Notes: generated from the letters alone by a model not told the origin. Positions 46,210 through 58,234 are shown, counted from the stretch's first letter. The stretch is DNA of 64,000 nt from Deinandra increscens subsp. villosa (GCA_039602395.1 JBCNJP010000019.1:9805542-9869541); one strand, 5' to 3'. A program made the numbers and translations.

Positions 46210-47194
46210 GGGTGCCCGGTATGGGGTATCAAAAAATTCGGCAACCCCACATTCGGCAACCCATTTTTTTCGGTAATTCGACAACCCCATACCAAACCCT
46301 TTGGCATGTTGATTTCGGCAAAAAAAAAAAAAGAAATTCGGCATTTGATTGCCGAACGTTACCGACGTTTTTGGGAGAAGGATTCGAACGTTGAACGGTC
46401 ATATGACCGTTTGACTTAGTTTTTTTTTTCTTTCTTATCTTTCTCTATATATACACAAATTTGTACACTCTCCACACTACCTCACTTCATCATTCTAATT
46501 TTTACAACATGATTCCAATTATCCCTCCCGAGTTAATGATATCGTCTAGTAGTTCTAGTGACTCGGACACGGAGGCGTTGATGTTTATGAAAACTTGTTA
46601 CGAAGCCATAATTTTACAAGAAGAAGGGGATACGGCACGTTCGAAGAAAAGGAAAAGTATACGTCGAGATCGTGAGGCAGGGCATGAACGTTTGGTGGAA
46701 CTCTATTTTGCCGATCATCCTCGTTTCAACGAAGGTATTTTTAAAGAGCGTTTTCGAATGTCTAAAAGGTTGTTTTTAAAAATTGTTAGCGACATTGAAC
46801 AAATTTTTGAATGGTTTCAATTACGTCAAGACGCAAGGGGGAGGACAAGCTTCTCCCCTTTACAAAAGTGTACGGTAGCTATTCGCCAACTGGCGACCGG
46901 TAACGTATACGACGAGTACGATGAAACCTTTTCGATGTCGGAGCACATCGAGCAAAACGTGGAGGTGGTATTTTATAAATTGTTGTTTGATTTATAATAT
47001 AATATAATATAAAAATGCAAAAAAAAAAACAAAAAAACATTCAACTTATCCTACCCAACTTATCTTACCCATACCACTTCAAAAAACAAAAAAGACATAA
47101 ACTTTTTTCTCTCTCCTGTGTCACTCTCCTATTGGTCCATCAACTTATCCCATTTTACTCATCCTAAAAAATTTATCCCCCACACCGCCCACCC
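46210..47194 (+). mobile_element. PIF/Harbinger element, internally deleted
   Basis: Inverted ends GGGTGCCCGGTATGGGGTA and (right, inverted) GGGTGGGCGGTGTGGGGGA, flanked by TTA (46207-46209 and 47195-47197). It retains the 5' part of a transposase gene but lacks the catalytic part and the second Harbinger gene (MADF/Myb-type), so it cannot move itself. The left side carries repeated TTCGGCAACCC phrases. Confidence 0.88.
46509..46997 (+). pseudogene. Harbinger (ALP1-like) transposase, N-terminal exon only
   Basis: From ATG 46509 (MIPIIPPEL) the frame runs 162 aa to TAA. It has a serine/acid-rich start (SSSSSDSDTEAL), then EAGHERLVELYFADHPRF, FRMSKRLFLKIVSDIE, and SPLQKCTVAIRQLATGN. These are features of the N-terminal region of plant Harbinger/ALP1-like nucleases, whose full length is usually about 350-450 aa with a DDE nuclease that is missing here. 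Coding similarity should end near GAG-GTGGTATTTT (about 46960), a probable former intron donor. The last residues are therefore read-through. It is not functional as a nuclease. Confidence 0.82.
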
Positions 47195-47466
47195 TTAGAG
47201 AATTTCGGTTTTAAAAGTAGAGAATTTTCCAATCAATGGATCGAGTTAGGTTCAACTAAAGAAAGATTTTTGTGTGGGAAGTATAAGAAATAATTATAGT
47301 GTGTCACGTGTAATATCATTATTTAGAGATAAAGGCAACTAGGTAAATTGGTAATTGTATATATATACATTAGGCAACGGAACTTATGGTTCCGTGCCAT
47401 TTTTTTTTCCAGCTCAAAACGTTTTTAGTATTTATATATTGTTTTCAAACATGTTATCAAATGTGG

Positions 47467-47525
47467 ATTTGCTCCGGTGGTCTGCGTTTCGAAGGACCAT
47501 GATATTATCCAGGGTTCGACCCCCG
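47467..47525 (+). other. tRNA-like A/B box pair inside Helitron A
   Basis: TTGCTCCGGTGGTCTGCG resembles an A box (TAGCTCAGTTGGT type) and CAGGGTTCGACCCCCG contains a full B box. It looks like the head of a SINE or a tRNA-derived piece. An acceptor stem cannot be drawn, so it is not an intact tRNA. Confidence 0.42.
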
Positions 47526-49109
47526 TAAAACCCGGTATTCTATTTTTTTTCCAGCCGATCTTATCTGCTTTTAAAAGTCGGTTCCTGCCCCTTTCTTCAC
47601 TCTTTTTCTCCTCCCCCTCCACCGTCTCAGCCCATTTCTTTTTCTGCTCCCCCTCCACCGCAGTCCCTAGGACTTTCCTCAAACACACTGATCTCTTTGA
47701 AGATATATCTTCTCAGATTTCCCGCAGATTTGTTTGTGTTCTTAGCTCTACAAATTTATAAGAAACCTGAATTTTCTTCTCCCCCATCCATATCGGTCGC
47801 AAAGAAGCACAGCAAACATGGATCATCTTCTTCAACCTTAGCTATTAACCATCACCCAGCGTCACACCCCTCTTCTAAGCCACACCCGTTATTGAAGCCC
47901 TAATTTTTACACCCTTCCTATCTATTCGATTGCCGTTAACCCCTAAAATCATCCGTTCCGTCAACCGTCAATCTTTTAAGGGAATTTTCTTATTATGTAT
48001 GCTGGCATCTTTCTATGTGTTCCGATTTCTGAAGATTTTATGCTCTCCCATATCTAACTATTGCTTGTATTGTTTTCATAGGCATAATTGAATTTTACCA
48101 ACGGACACAATCTTTCAAATCTTTCTTTCAATTATCCTAAGGTACGTCATTCCATTTCTCATATTTCAAGTTACATACTGTTTTATGATTAGTTTTTCTA
48201 AATTGATTTTAGACTTTCATTCATTTAGTTGTGCAGGTTTTTAACTACAATAGCAATCCCAATCTGTAAATACTGATCATTTCAGTGTCTAATTTGCCCC
48301 TTCTGCAATCATTTCATATTTATGCTTATTTACCGACTAATAGGTTAATCTTTTAAATTATCAAGATTTATAGATAACCATATTTTCATATACTGCTCAT
48401 TTCATATATGTGCTTATTATCTATAAATGTGGTTCATAACACATCATTAGAAAAAAGATGGGGCTCATAAGGTATTCACATTATTGTAGATAGCTACATT
48501 CATAGATAATAGAGATAGTGTAATGAATTCAGGTAATTGAGTCGTAACATTTTTATGTTGTAATATGTTTGTATATGCAATGGATGGCTCCCACCCATTA
48601 TATATCGTATTAGTGAATATATTCCACCGATAGGATTCTAGCTATCAGTGAATTTACATAATGTTATGAGGGTAGATTTTTGAGAGCCAAAACAATGGGA
48701 AAATGGCTGACTGTGCAGCATAAGTATTCATCAAGAACAAAATTTATTTTGATTATTTATGGTTCATTTTCAAATTAAGCACTGAAATAATAAGAATTAT
48801 AAGATGTCTTATTTTGATGACTATATTTGATTGTGAATCAATTTTATAACCTAAAATCATAGGCCACTTTTGGGTCATCTATTCCCACTTGCACCTGTAT
48901 ATTGACTAAATATAGACACATACTTGAAATGGTGTGACGATTGCATACATCAGGCCAAGCTTCATAGGAGCCTTATGTACCTTGCTGTATTGCTAATTCT
49001 CAACCTCAGCCACCCACTCTTCATTCTCAGGTAAAACCCTTCACTTTTTTAATCAAAGTTGTTCTCCAAGCTGTAGCAGTTGTACTATTATGACTAATCA
49101 GTATCCTCT

Positions 49110-49240
49110 AGGTGGGATGATGCAGCAGGGATGTGTTCACTACATGTGGTGGCAACAACAAGCACAACAGATGTCACCACAACCACTCATGGCAGCAGGT
49201 TCATCGCTGATGTACAACCAACAATAGCAACAATATTGAA
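49110..49240 (+). pseudogene. Exon-like Gln/Met-rich fragment in Helitron A
   Basis: After an acceptor-like CCTCTAG the frame reads GGMMQQGCVHYMWWQQQAQQ and then MSPQPLMAAGSSLMYNQQ, followed by a stop. Composition is protein-like (Q/M-rich low-complexity tail) and unlike the surrounding T-rich DNA. I cannot name the source gene. Probably a captured, decayed host exon. Confidence 0.4.
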
Positions 49241-50464
49241 CAGACAGTCTTACCTTGAATTTTACTTTTTTATTAACATTAACTTGATGAATCTGATATG
49301 AATATTGGTTTTCAGATTTATGTTGTGGCGAAATTGTGTTAGGGAGATGCTACAAAGAAATTGGTAGAAACTATTATAGTTCTAAAATTGGATTCTTTGG
49401 TTATGGGTAGAAAAGGACTCAACGATATCAAAAAGCGATCAAGACTCCATAGGTAACATTATTCCCTGTGAATGCATTAATTGTTTGGTGGTGGAATTGG
49501 GTGTAGATGTATAAAGAAACCGATTTTAATCATCATATATCACTTACAGGCAGCTACATAAATCTATCTGAACTTAACCACATGCTTTTTTTTGTCGTTA
49601 GCCATGTAATCGCACCTCTGATCGCTTTTTTTTTATACCTAAAAGCTTTCACCAACCTAAATTAGCCTTTACACCTATAATACACTATGCAGATTCAAAA
49701 GCAAGGGAAACATTGGCTCTCAAATAATTGAATGCAAGTGTTCACACGAAGTGAACATTCAATCCATTACAGGTCTCATTTTAATCTTTAGAGTAGCATT
49801 AGATAGTTGTTTGTTCTAATGGGCTTAGGTTGTTTAATATTATACAAAAAAATTATGGCCCCAAGGGTCATGATAATTATTTTAACCTGTGGATCAGTAT
49901 CTGCTATACTACATCAATTCATACTACTAATAAACTGAATTTTAGAGAGAGACGAAGATGCCCTCCGTTTGTGACGTTGAGTTGAGCAACGGCGGTTAAG
50001 CTTTTGCTTCATAATGATTTATCTCTTTCTTTACTGTCATTTAGGTTTATTAATGTTGTTTGAATCTTTTTCGCAGAGGCTTTGTTCTTCACCTTTACCG
50101 ATTTAGGGTTCCAGATTATGTTGTGATTGAGTTTTTACAGGTAATTATTTGTTCATACATATTGATCATTTAATCAACATTTTGTTTTTCTGTTAAATTA
50201 TATTTCATTTGTTCAGTAGGATTTTAAGGGTTATGTTGACCCTAGATAAATATTTCTAGCAGTTAGCTTTGCACACACCATGATGATTTTTTTTTAATTA
50301 GAGATGCATAACGAAAAAGAAAAAGGAACCAGCAGCAGTAGTATATGACTTCTGATAATGTGATAATGGCATAGTTAAATCTGATTTAAGAACTTTAGAA
50401 GGTTCATTTTGAATGTATGATATTGAAAACTGTTGAACATATATAAGACTTTTTGGATTTTCAA

Positions 50465-50545
50465 ACAAGATTTAATGTTAACTCTTATAAAACAAGCTTT
50501 AATGTTAACTCTTATAAAACAAGCTTTGATGTTAACTCTTATATA
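50465..50545 (+). repeat. Tandem repeat, 27-base unit, three copies
   Basis: ACAAGMTTTRATGTTAACTC units begin near 50465, 50492 and 50519, the last slightly changed. They create a repeated minus-strand peptide phrase that is not a gene. Confidence 0.9.
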
Positions 50546-52460
50546 AATTAATATGTGTTTGATGTGTTTTCTTTGTTTGATGGATTCTGTTTCAATTTTC
50601 TTTCCCTTTAAATCCTTCATTTGGGTTTTATTGTTGATATGTTTTCTTTGTTTGCAGATTTTGGGGAAAATTCAGGGGTTGTACTTGCTGAACTCGATTT
50701 GGTATGGTGGTTTTCTTTCCTCCTCCCCAAAAACCTACACATTCATTGTCTTTTGTTCCTCTCAATTCTTTGATTTCAATCTTACTATCTTCGCACTCGG
50801 CTTTTCACTGTTTCATATTCAAAGATGCTATGGTTCTTCCATATAATTGTTCAACATCATGTTATTTTCATTTCTTATAATTGACTTCAAATGTTTACTG
50901 ACGAGTTTTCTTACTACAGTTGTTTTCTTCATTTTTGTTTGTACTTTTACCAAGGAGTTTTGTCAGCTTTTTCTTAAAAAGCGGTTGTACTGGTTCAACC
51001 TATTTTAAAGTAATCGGGATCTATTGAGGTATAGTCATTATGTCATTTTACTGTATTTTTTTGTTAGTAATTATTTGCTTGGTTTTCTTCTTTTTCCTTC
51101 TAATTTATGTTTCAAATCTGCTATACTAGCTGTGGTATACAATTGTCACTTTTCACACATTCTTTTTCCTTCTAGAACCAATTGTATACATAAATATCAG
51201 GGTTCACGCATTCTCTTCATGTTTAGTTTAGAAATATGTTTAATTTTTTTTAGTCGCTTAATATTCTTTTATGTTTTCCAATTTCCGATCCATGTGTCGC
51301 ACTTAAGGTGTTCCACGAAATGCCTCTTCCTATTTTCTTAACTTTTGGCTCTGTTTTCAACGAGAGGTACATAGTAGTTGTTTGAGTTTTCTATGAACTA
51401 TGGTGATTTTGGCAATTGTTTTTTAATTTTTTTATGCTGCTATATATAGCATATTTCTTATATATGTAGCCGTCTTTGAAATTGTTTTCCACCCTCTTCT
51501 TTTACCAATTTTTTTATATGTTCTTTCTTATGAGTTGACAACGTGCAGATAGATATATTCACATTTACTTTCATATGGTTTTAAACAATCATGCATGTTG
51601 GTTGATGATGGAATTAGTACCGTTTTCTTACTTTCTTATGAGCTTATGTTCTGTCACATTTACATTCTTATGTCATACACATGTTTTCTTCTGTTATCTT
51701 TTCTCACCACTTCCTAATGAACATTAGTCATTCCTTTGTTTCCAATCTACAAGTATACATATTTTAACTACATTTTTGCCGCCTCTCCTTTACTAATTTG
51801 TTATACTTATTTCCATTTTGTCAGTGGATGGATCATGCATTTAGGTTGTTTTTAAATTGTTTGTGGTTAAACAGATTCATGTATGGCTGTCTTATTCCTA
51901 TATTGGGGTTTCTTTTTCTTTTTTTATTGTAAGAGTTCATATTTGGTTTCATTTTGTTTTGCATATAGAATAGTTTTGAGTTTTTCTTACCATTGTCATG
52001 CTTCTTATGGATATTGTTGTGATATTATAGGTTTTAACAGCAATGATTGGAGCAAGTGTCTTCTAAATCTCTGGTACAGCCACATTTTCTTATATTTTAG
52101 TGGTAATTTTATTAACTGAGATTGCAAAAAAACAAACATAAGTAGCTACAGTTGTAGCCCTTCAAATTAATGCACTTTAGAATGTATCAACATGGTTACT
52201 TAATATACTGTTTTTAATCCAATATTCTTGGTATAACAGAATGGAAGATAGGAAATCTATAGGGTATGCTCAGGGCATTATTGGGGCGGTTTTTAAATGA
52301 CAGAAAAAGTACATTTGACAGTACTTTATTGTCATAAGAATCATTAGTTTTCTAAACCTACTATATTTTTATATACATCTCATCGCACACCACACGCCGA
52401 TAGATCTGACATTGAAACCCCGACTTTTTACGATTAATGTCACACGAGGTCGTTCTAGAG

Positions 52461-52640
52461 TGTAACATCCCGATTTTTAATATTTGGAATTTCCGTTAAC
52501 GTCATGTTATTAAATAACATGCGAGTATAAAATCCCTAAGTTGGTAAGTTGTGTATAGTTGAAAATTAGGGATATATTATGTAAATAAAGGTTAGCAGGA
52601 AACTTTTTTTAAATTATGGAGATGGGTGGAAAAGTTTACA
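52461..52640 (+). mobile_element. Possible LTR fragment (TGTAACATCCC start)
   Basis: GAG-TGTAACATCCCGATTTTTA resembles the LTR start at 35367, but similarity past the first dozen bases is weak and no end is seen. It lies inside Helitron A. Confidence 0.3.
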
Positions 52641-52848
52641 CTTAAAGAAGATGGTGGATAAAGAATGCCAAAAGGTATTTCAATTTCTGAGGCCGCGGAA
52701 GCCAAAAAAAAAGGGAACATCCAACGATTCAAAATTTTTATAGAATGCTATTATTCTACATTCCGTTTTAGTTTATAAAAAACATAATCTTACCCTTATC
52801 CACAACAAATTTTTATGCTATATTAGACTAATAAATGATATGCTTATT

Positions 52849-53294
52849 CAATGTTTTAAAAACCGGTTTTTTAGTTGAACCGGAAAACTTTCCGGGGCCG
52901 GTTCGACCGGTCGGACCGGTTAGACCGGCCGGTTGAACCGGTTAAGGGATTTATATATATATTTTTATAAAAATGTTAATAAATTTGTACACCACAACGA
53001 AAATAGTTAAAATACAATGATAATCCACTAAAAAATAATACCAAATTGGTATTTCATAAGAATATATAAGTTTTAAACTTTAAAAAATAATAAAAAATAA
53101 CAATAAATTTTAAAAAAAATATTTTTTTTTAAAAACTGTCAGAAAACCGGTTGAACCGGAAAAACCGGAAAAAACCGGAAAACCGCCCGGTTCAAAACGG
53201 TCCGGTTATGTCCAAAAAACCGGGGATTAAAAAACCGGTATGATAACCGGTTGGCGGTTGAACCGGACCGGTTGAACCGGTTTTTAAAACATTG
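52849..53294. mobile_element. hAT-type MITE rich in AACCGGTT
   Basis: Termini CAATGTTTTAAAAACCGG and, inverted, CAATGTTTTAAAAACCGG are a perfect match. The 8-bp duplication TGCTTATT is perfect (52841-52848 and 53295-53302). Internally there are many CCGGTT/AACCGG motifs, giving a highly self-complementary sequence. It is nested just inside the 3' end of Helitron A, and its removal restores AATGATATGCTTATTTACA. Confidence 0.9.
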
Positions 53295-54196
53295 TGCTTA
53301 TTTACATAAAACTTTAGATACCGCAGCAACGCGCGGTCGATTTCTAGTATATATACATTGGAGAAGCGGAACTTATGGTTCCGTGCCATTAAATCCGGAT
53401 CCGGATCCGAAACCGGGTCTACCCATGTTCATCCGAGAGTCTTCACCGCTGTACCTTTAATCTCTGCCATATCTTTCATTTCTCTCTCACCTTTCATCTC
53501 TCTAAAACCTTTGTCTGATGAGAGGAATTGTTAGGGTTTTCTAAACCTTCATCTTTGTTTTCTGTAGAGAGGAATTAACATGTTTTGATGTTCGCTGCCG
53601 TCAACGGCATCACGTATGCGTGTGAAAGAAACCCTAATTGAAGGGTTTCCTGTTGTTGCTCCGTCTTCGACGACGGCCGCCGTTGTTCAGCGGATTTGCT
53701 TTCGGACGTTGAAGTGGCGGCAGTTCTTTCTATCTCTCTGTCTATCTGGTAGAAATTTATAGAATTTGTTGTTATCCCCTTTGCTTTCACGGGGCGTCTG
53801 GGGTTCGATCTAGGTTTTTTCTACTTTGGTTTCATCGGACTTCGATTTGGGTTTTTATGACCCGATATGAGACTGTTCCAGTCTCTGTTAGAGACGAAAG
53901 GTATGTGATTGTATCTCTCTCAGAGAGTTTTCGGTTGTTGCTTCTTTTTTTGGTGACGGCGTCATTTTTTGCCTTTATGATTTTTAGATATGTTACGTTT
54001 CATACGTGTTTGCTCTTGGTCTATTTTTTCCCTGATTGAGATCTGTTTCGTTTCATACGAGGTTTTCTTTTGGGGCTGTGATTATTTAAGGTTGGAGGTA
54101 CAATGGTTGTTGTGAGTTATGACAATCGTTTTCTAAGCATTCGTATTCTCCAAAACTGGCATTGGAGTTGTTATCTACCTGATTTGTTGGCGATTT

Positions 54197-54910
54197 GGGG
54201 TTCCATGACTATTGTTGTCTGATCTATCGTTTTTAAAACTGGACTTGGAATACTTATTTACCTGATATGTTGGCTATTTGAGGTTGCGATGATCGATCTG
54301 TGGTCTGAGATATGTGATTGCTATGAAGAATTTTCCCTGAGCATTCACTTTCTACAAAACTGAAACTGAAATAGAGGTTGTTTTATGTGGCTATGATGAT
54401 AACTTTTTGAGCCTACATTTCCTTGGAAGCTTAAGGGGTTCTATGACTATTGTTGTCTGATCTATCATTTTTAAAACTGAAGTTGGAATACTTATTTACC
54501 TGATATGTTGGCTATTTGAGGTTGTGATGATCGATCTGTGGTCTGAGCTATGTGATTGCTATGAAGAATTTTCCTTGAGCATTCGCTTTGTACAAAACTG
54601 AAACTGAAATAGAAGTTGTTTTATGTGGCTGTGATGATAACTTTCTGAGCCTACATTTCCTTGGAAGCTTAAGGGGTTCTATGACTATTGTTGTCTGATC
54701 TATCATTTTTAAAACTGATGTTGGAATACTTATTTACTTGATATGTTGGCTATTTGAGGTTGCGATGATCGATCTGTGGTCTGAGCTATGTCATTGCTAT
54801 GAAGAATTTTCCCTGAGCATTCACTTTGTACAAAACTGAAACTGAAATAGAAGTTGTTTTATGTGGCTGTGATGATAACTTTCTGAGCCTACATTTCCTT
54901 GGAAGCTTAA
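54197..54910 (+). repeat. Tandem repeat, 238-base unit, three copies
   Basis: Units start at 54197, 54435 and 54673 with GGGGTTCTATGACTATTG and end in CCTTGGAAGCTTAA. Each holds GATGATCGATCTGTGGTCTG. They differ at scattered positions, so they are similar but not freshly made. A diverged partial unit precedes them (about 54090-54196). This lies in Helitron B and is non-coding. Confidence 0.95.
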
Positions 54911-56515
54911 GTACCTAATTGTTTCCTACTGGATGCATATGGTTTGTTCAATGGGATGGTGGTTGTTTCGATGGTATGTATTTCTTCATGATTTTTTTAA
55001 TGTGTTTGGCCTTTATGCACAAAGATATCTGAATTTGAGACATTCAATAAATGTTGTTTTACCCTTCAATTAGGCATAATATTACTATGACAAATGCATT
55101 ATTTATCTTCATAACCTTATGCACTTGACTTTGAAAACTCATTTATGTTGCCATTCTATATTTGTTGTTCTTTGTAATTTGGTCGAGCATTAAGATTTCC
55201 TTTTTACATTGGTGCAAAAGTATAGTATTGAAACAACGAAACAGTCATTACTTATGAAGTCCAAGCATATGATTGATATAACAGATAGCTATGAACCTTA
55301 GTCAAAATGAACAACTATTTCTTTGAAATTCTATGTTATCTCAATGTTTTTATAGAAACCTATTAGTTTCTTTCCAAATCTACATCAACCAGGTCTTTAT
55401 ACAAACTATATATATGAGTAAACTGCACATATCTCTATTTTCACAAACATTACTGAAAACACTTTATCTTTATCTTTATGCTATTTTTTCAAGGTTCATG
55501 ATGACTATACTTTCATATTTTTTGTAGCTTCAGAAGGTGGAGCACCAATGGGTTAAAAGTAATGGCAAGTGACAGAGAAGGGCAGTGGTCAAGATTCTCT
55601 CTGCAACATCAAATCGGTGTGAGCTTATTTTGTTCCCCTTTTGCCTTTTTTTTCTTTCAATTTCGGCATGAACTAATTACACAAAAAATATTGGTGTCTT
55701 GGTTTTCTCTGTCTTGATTTTTTGGTGGTATCTCAGATGAGAGTCGTATGGTCGTCAACACACTTCAAGGTAAGTTCATTAAGAAAAATATTTTGACTTG
55801 AATTTGGTAAAACCACATAAACAGGTTACACATCAACAAAAAGAGGACGCTACAAGGTTTTGTTGATTATTTATGCAATCTGCAGATGCTTCAGAACCTG
55901 CGGATTTAAACCATTTTATATTAGATCGTTTTGGGAGGTGAACCAACACCCTTAGATGGACTAGAAAAATGAGGTAATCTGATGTCTATATTTTATTTAA
56001 ACTTCGGTTTGTAGCATAATGTTGAGCATGAAAAATGTAATATCTTCTCCATTTAGTAACAACTATTTTTTCTTAATAGTATAAATTACATCTTAGGTTT
56101 GGTTACTAGGTTTTTTATTGTAATGGTACTGATGGTTTGTTGATGGTGGTGTTCATATTGTTGTGTGTGTATTTCTTGGGATATTGACTTTTATTCTCTT
56201 TAATCCTTGCCTAAATTAATTTGCAGGTGTTGTTTAAATAAAGATTGTGCTTGATCGATTGATTTGAGGTAAATATTATTTTTGCAGAATAATTCGTTCT
56301 AGGGTAAGTTTTGAGATTTTCAAGTATTATTATGTACATAATTACTCCCATCATACGAATATATATGTGATTTTTTATTGACAGTGCATACCAACTGTGT
56401 TTTGTTTAGATTGATTGTGTTCTTTTCCAGTTTCACTTTCTTTTACCATCTATTTCATATCTGATTAGATTTAGTTCATTAGCAGGTTTAATTTATTTGT
56501 GGTGAAATAACAGTC

Positions 56516-56600
56516 AACTGAAGACATGCCATATCGGATAATGAGTGGTGGCAATTTCTGCTTTCCTTCTACTGAGAAATTTCTTCTCCAAAGGGCAAAG
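56516..56600 (+). pseudogene. Exon-like fragment 1 in Helitron B
   Basis: Between an AACAG acceptor-like site and a GTAAGG donor the frame stays open: TEDMPYRIMSGGNFCF and then PSTEKFLLQRAK. Intron-like T-rich DNA lies on both sides. I do not recognise a source gene. Confidence 0.35.
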
Positions 56601-57487
56601 GTAAGGATGTCTGCACACTGTACCCTTCTCATTTAAAGAGTTGTTCTTTCCTTGAGTACTATCAATAAATGCTTTGATATTTTATATATAAAAGAGTTGA
56701 TCGGCACTTCCACCAAGGTCCATGAGGTTGGTCACCTCTAGCCTTTTATGATGAATGATACATTGTGTGTTTTTCACTAAATTTTTTAAAAATGGGATCA
56801 ATACACTCAACTATCATTTCATGCTCTGGACTCACGAAAAGAAATAAATTATAATGATTTTTGGTTAATATTTTATTTCGTACCTTTGTTTTTAATTTTA
56901 GTTGATGTGCAACATGTTGTGCTTTACATCATTTACATGAATGGACTTAATCAAGACGAGTTGATGGTTTTTAGTGCATCCGTAGAATCCTGTTTGGCGG
57001 ATACATTATTAGCTAAGCTACCTGTGAAAATATTACTGCATCAGTCATGGCTGTAGATGTCTCTTTGTTTTAAATGTTGTTTTTTCATTTGTTAATTTGA
57101 GCTGTTGTCTTTTAGGTTAAGGTTTGTGGCTTTGCATGCGTATCATCTTCTGATTAGGTGCTCTTTTTGCTTTACTCTTTGTGTTATTTATATGAAAGGT
57201 TCTTTATGTTTTGGTTCTTTCAAATGAAACCTTGGCTGTTTGTTTTGTAAAAAAAATGGCCTAACCATTTTGGTTCCACCTCATCCTTTAATATGTTCTT
57301 GGGTAAACCACCTTACGTTTTTGACTCATGCTTCTTTTAAATGAGAGCAAAGGCTTACCATCTTTATGTTGTATGACTTTATGACATTGATGATGCCTTA
57401 ATCCGTGCATCAGTTTTGAGAACAAAAAGATGTTTGTAATGTTTTTTTAAGCGGGGTCTTCTTTTGTATGTTATCATATTTCCCTTT

Positions 57488-57629
57488 TCTGTTTGAGTTA
57501 TGAAGTGGATAAACTGAATAGGAGCTCAGAGCATGTTGATGACCAAGAAAATAAATCAAAAAAGTCAATGGATGATCTTGGTGTTGATCAAATTGAGAAC
57601 TTGCTAAAAGAGAAACAATTCTCTCGGTA
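57488..57629 (+). pseudogene. Exon-like fragment 2 in Helitron B
   Basis: An open frame reads YEVDKLNRSSEHVDDQENKS and then MDDLGVDQIENLLKEKQFSR, ending at a donor-like CGG-GTAAAT. The charged helical composition is strongly protein-like. The tail I-E-x-L-x-K-x-K-x-F-S-R reminds me of a short motif in some plant nuclear-envelope/pore proteins, but this is weak and I do not assign a function. Probably captured and non-functional. Confidence 0.4.
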
Positions 57630-58234
57630 AATTGTTATGTTAAACTTTTGAATTTAACTACTCTAATTTTCTATTGAATGTGAAACTTAAAATTAAGGTT
57701 TAGGGGTTTCATTGATGATCCATCTTAACTGAAAAAATATTACAAAAATCGTGATTCATGTTCCTAAAATTCTTGCTGCTGATTTAGTTTTTGGCTTTTT
57801 ATTGTAGTCTAATCTAATTATAATTATGTAATAGGAGACTTCATGTAGGTATCTTTATACATTTGCTCGGAACAACAGCTATGTATAAAACTTCATCTCA
57901 TTCTGCAACTTTGATCCAACTTGGACTTGAGGTTAGCTAATATCTAGAATCAAATTGTTTAATTTATGTTTTTTCATGATGATGATGATAATGGATGTTT
58001 CTTTTTTTTTTTTCAAATTTGTATTTGAAGTAAATGATTCATTCTGCTTGCTACAAATCTATTGTAGTTATAATTTAGACGAGTATTAGATGTTCATTTT
58101 GTTGATAGTTAAACACAAACATATGTGTGGGTGTAATACACTTAAAACTCTTTACGACCATAGCAACGAACGATTTAATATACAAAACTCATAAAATTAA
58201 AATTATATTTAACCTTAAATACCGCAGCAACGCG

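Larger units (their letters stand above)
47360..53347 (+). mobile_element. Helitron-like element A (~6 kb)
   Basis: The left end TATATATACATTAGGCAACG is followed by a subterminal hairpin GGAAC-TTATG-GTTCC (CGGAACTTATGGTTCCGTGCC). The right end is AGATACCGCAGCAACGCGCGG, then TTTCTAG (53341-53347), a hairpin-plus-CTAG 3' terminus. The same pair of ends starts and finishes element B. The interior is T-rich, has no helicase/Rep protein, and contains exon-like pieces, which suits a non-autonomous gene-capturing Helitron. The exact first base is uncertain by a few positions. Confidence 0.68.
53348..58234 (+). mobile_element. Helitron-like element B, 3' end in a gap
   Basis: Starts at the first base after the CTAG of element A: TATATATACATTGGAG, then CGGAACTTATGGTTCCGTGCC, matching the A start. 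Its right end AACCTTAAATACCGCAGCAACGCG (58211-58234, with one base of spacing uncertainty) matches the A end AACTTTAGATACCGCAGCAACGCG, but the gap cuts it before CTAG. The interior has a 238-bp triplicated unit and exon-like fragments; no helicase is seen. It is related to A through shared termini. Confidence 0.68.

Noticed and set aside
53575..54039. Short ORFs on both strands in the 5' part of Helitron B
   Set aside because: Low-complexity or UTR-like sequence with no start context or domain; possibly a captured untranslated leader.
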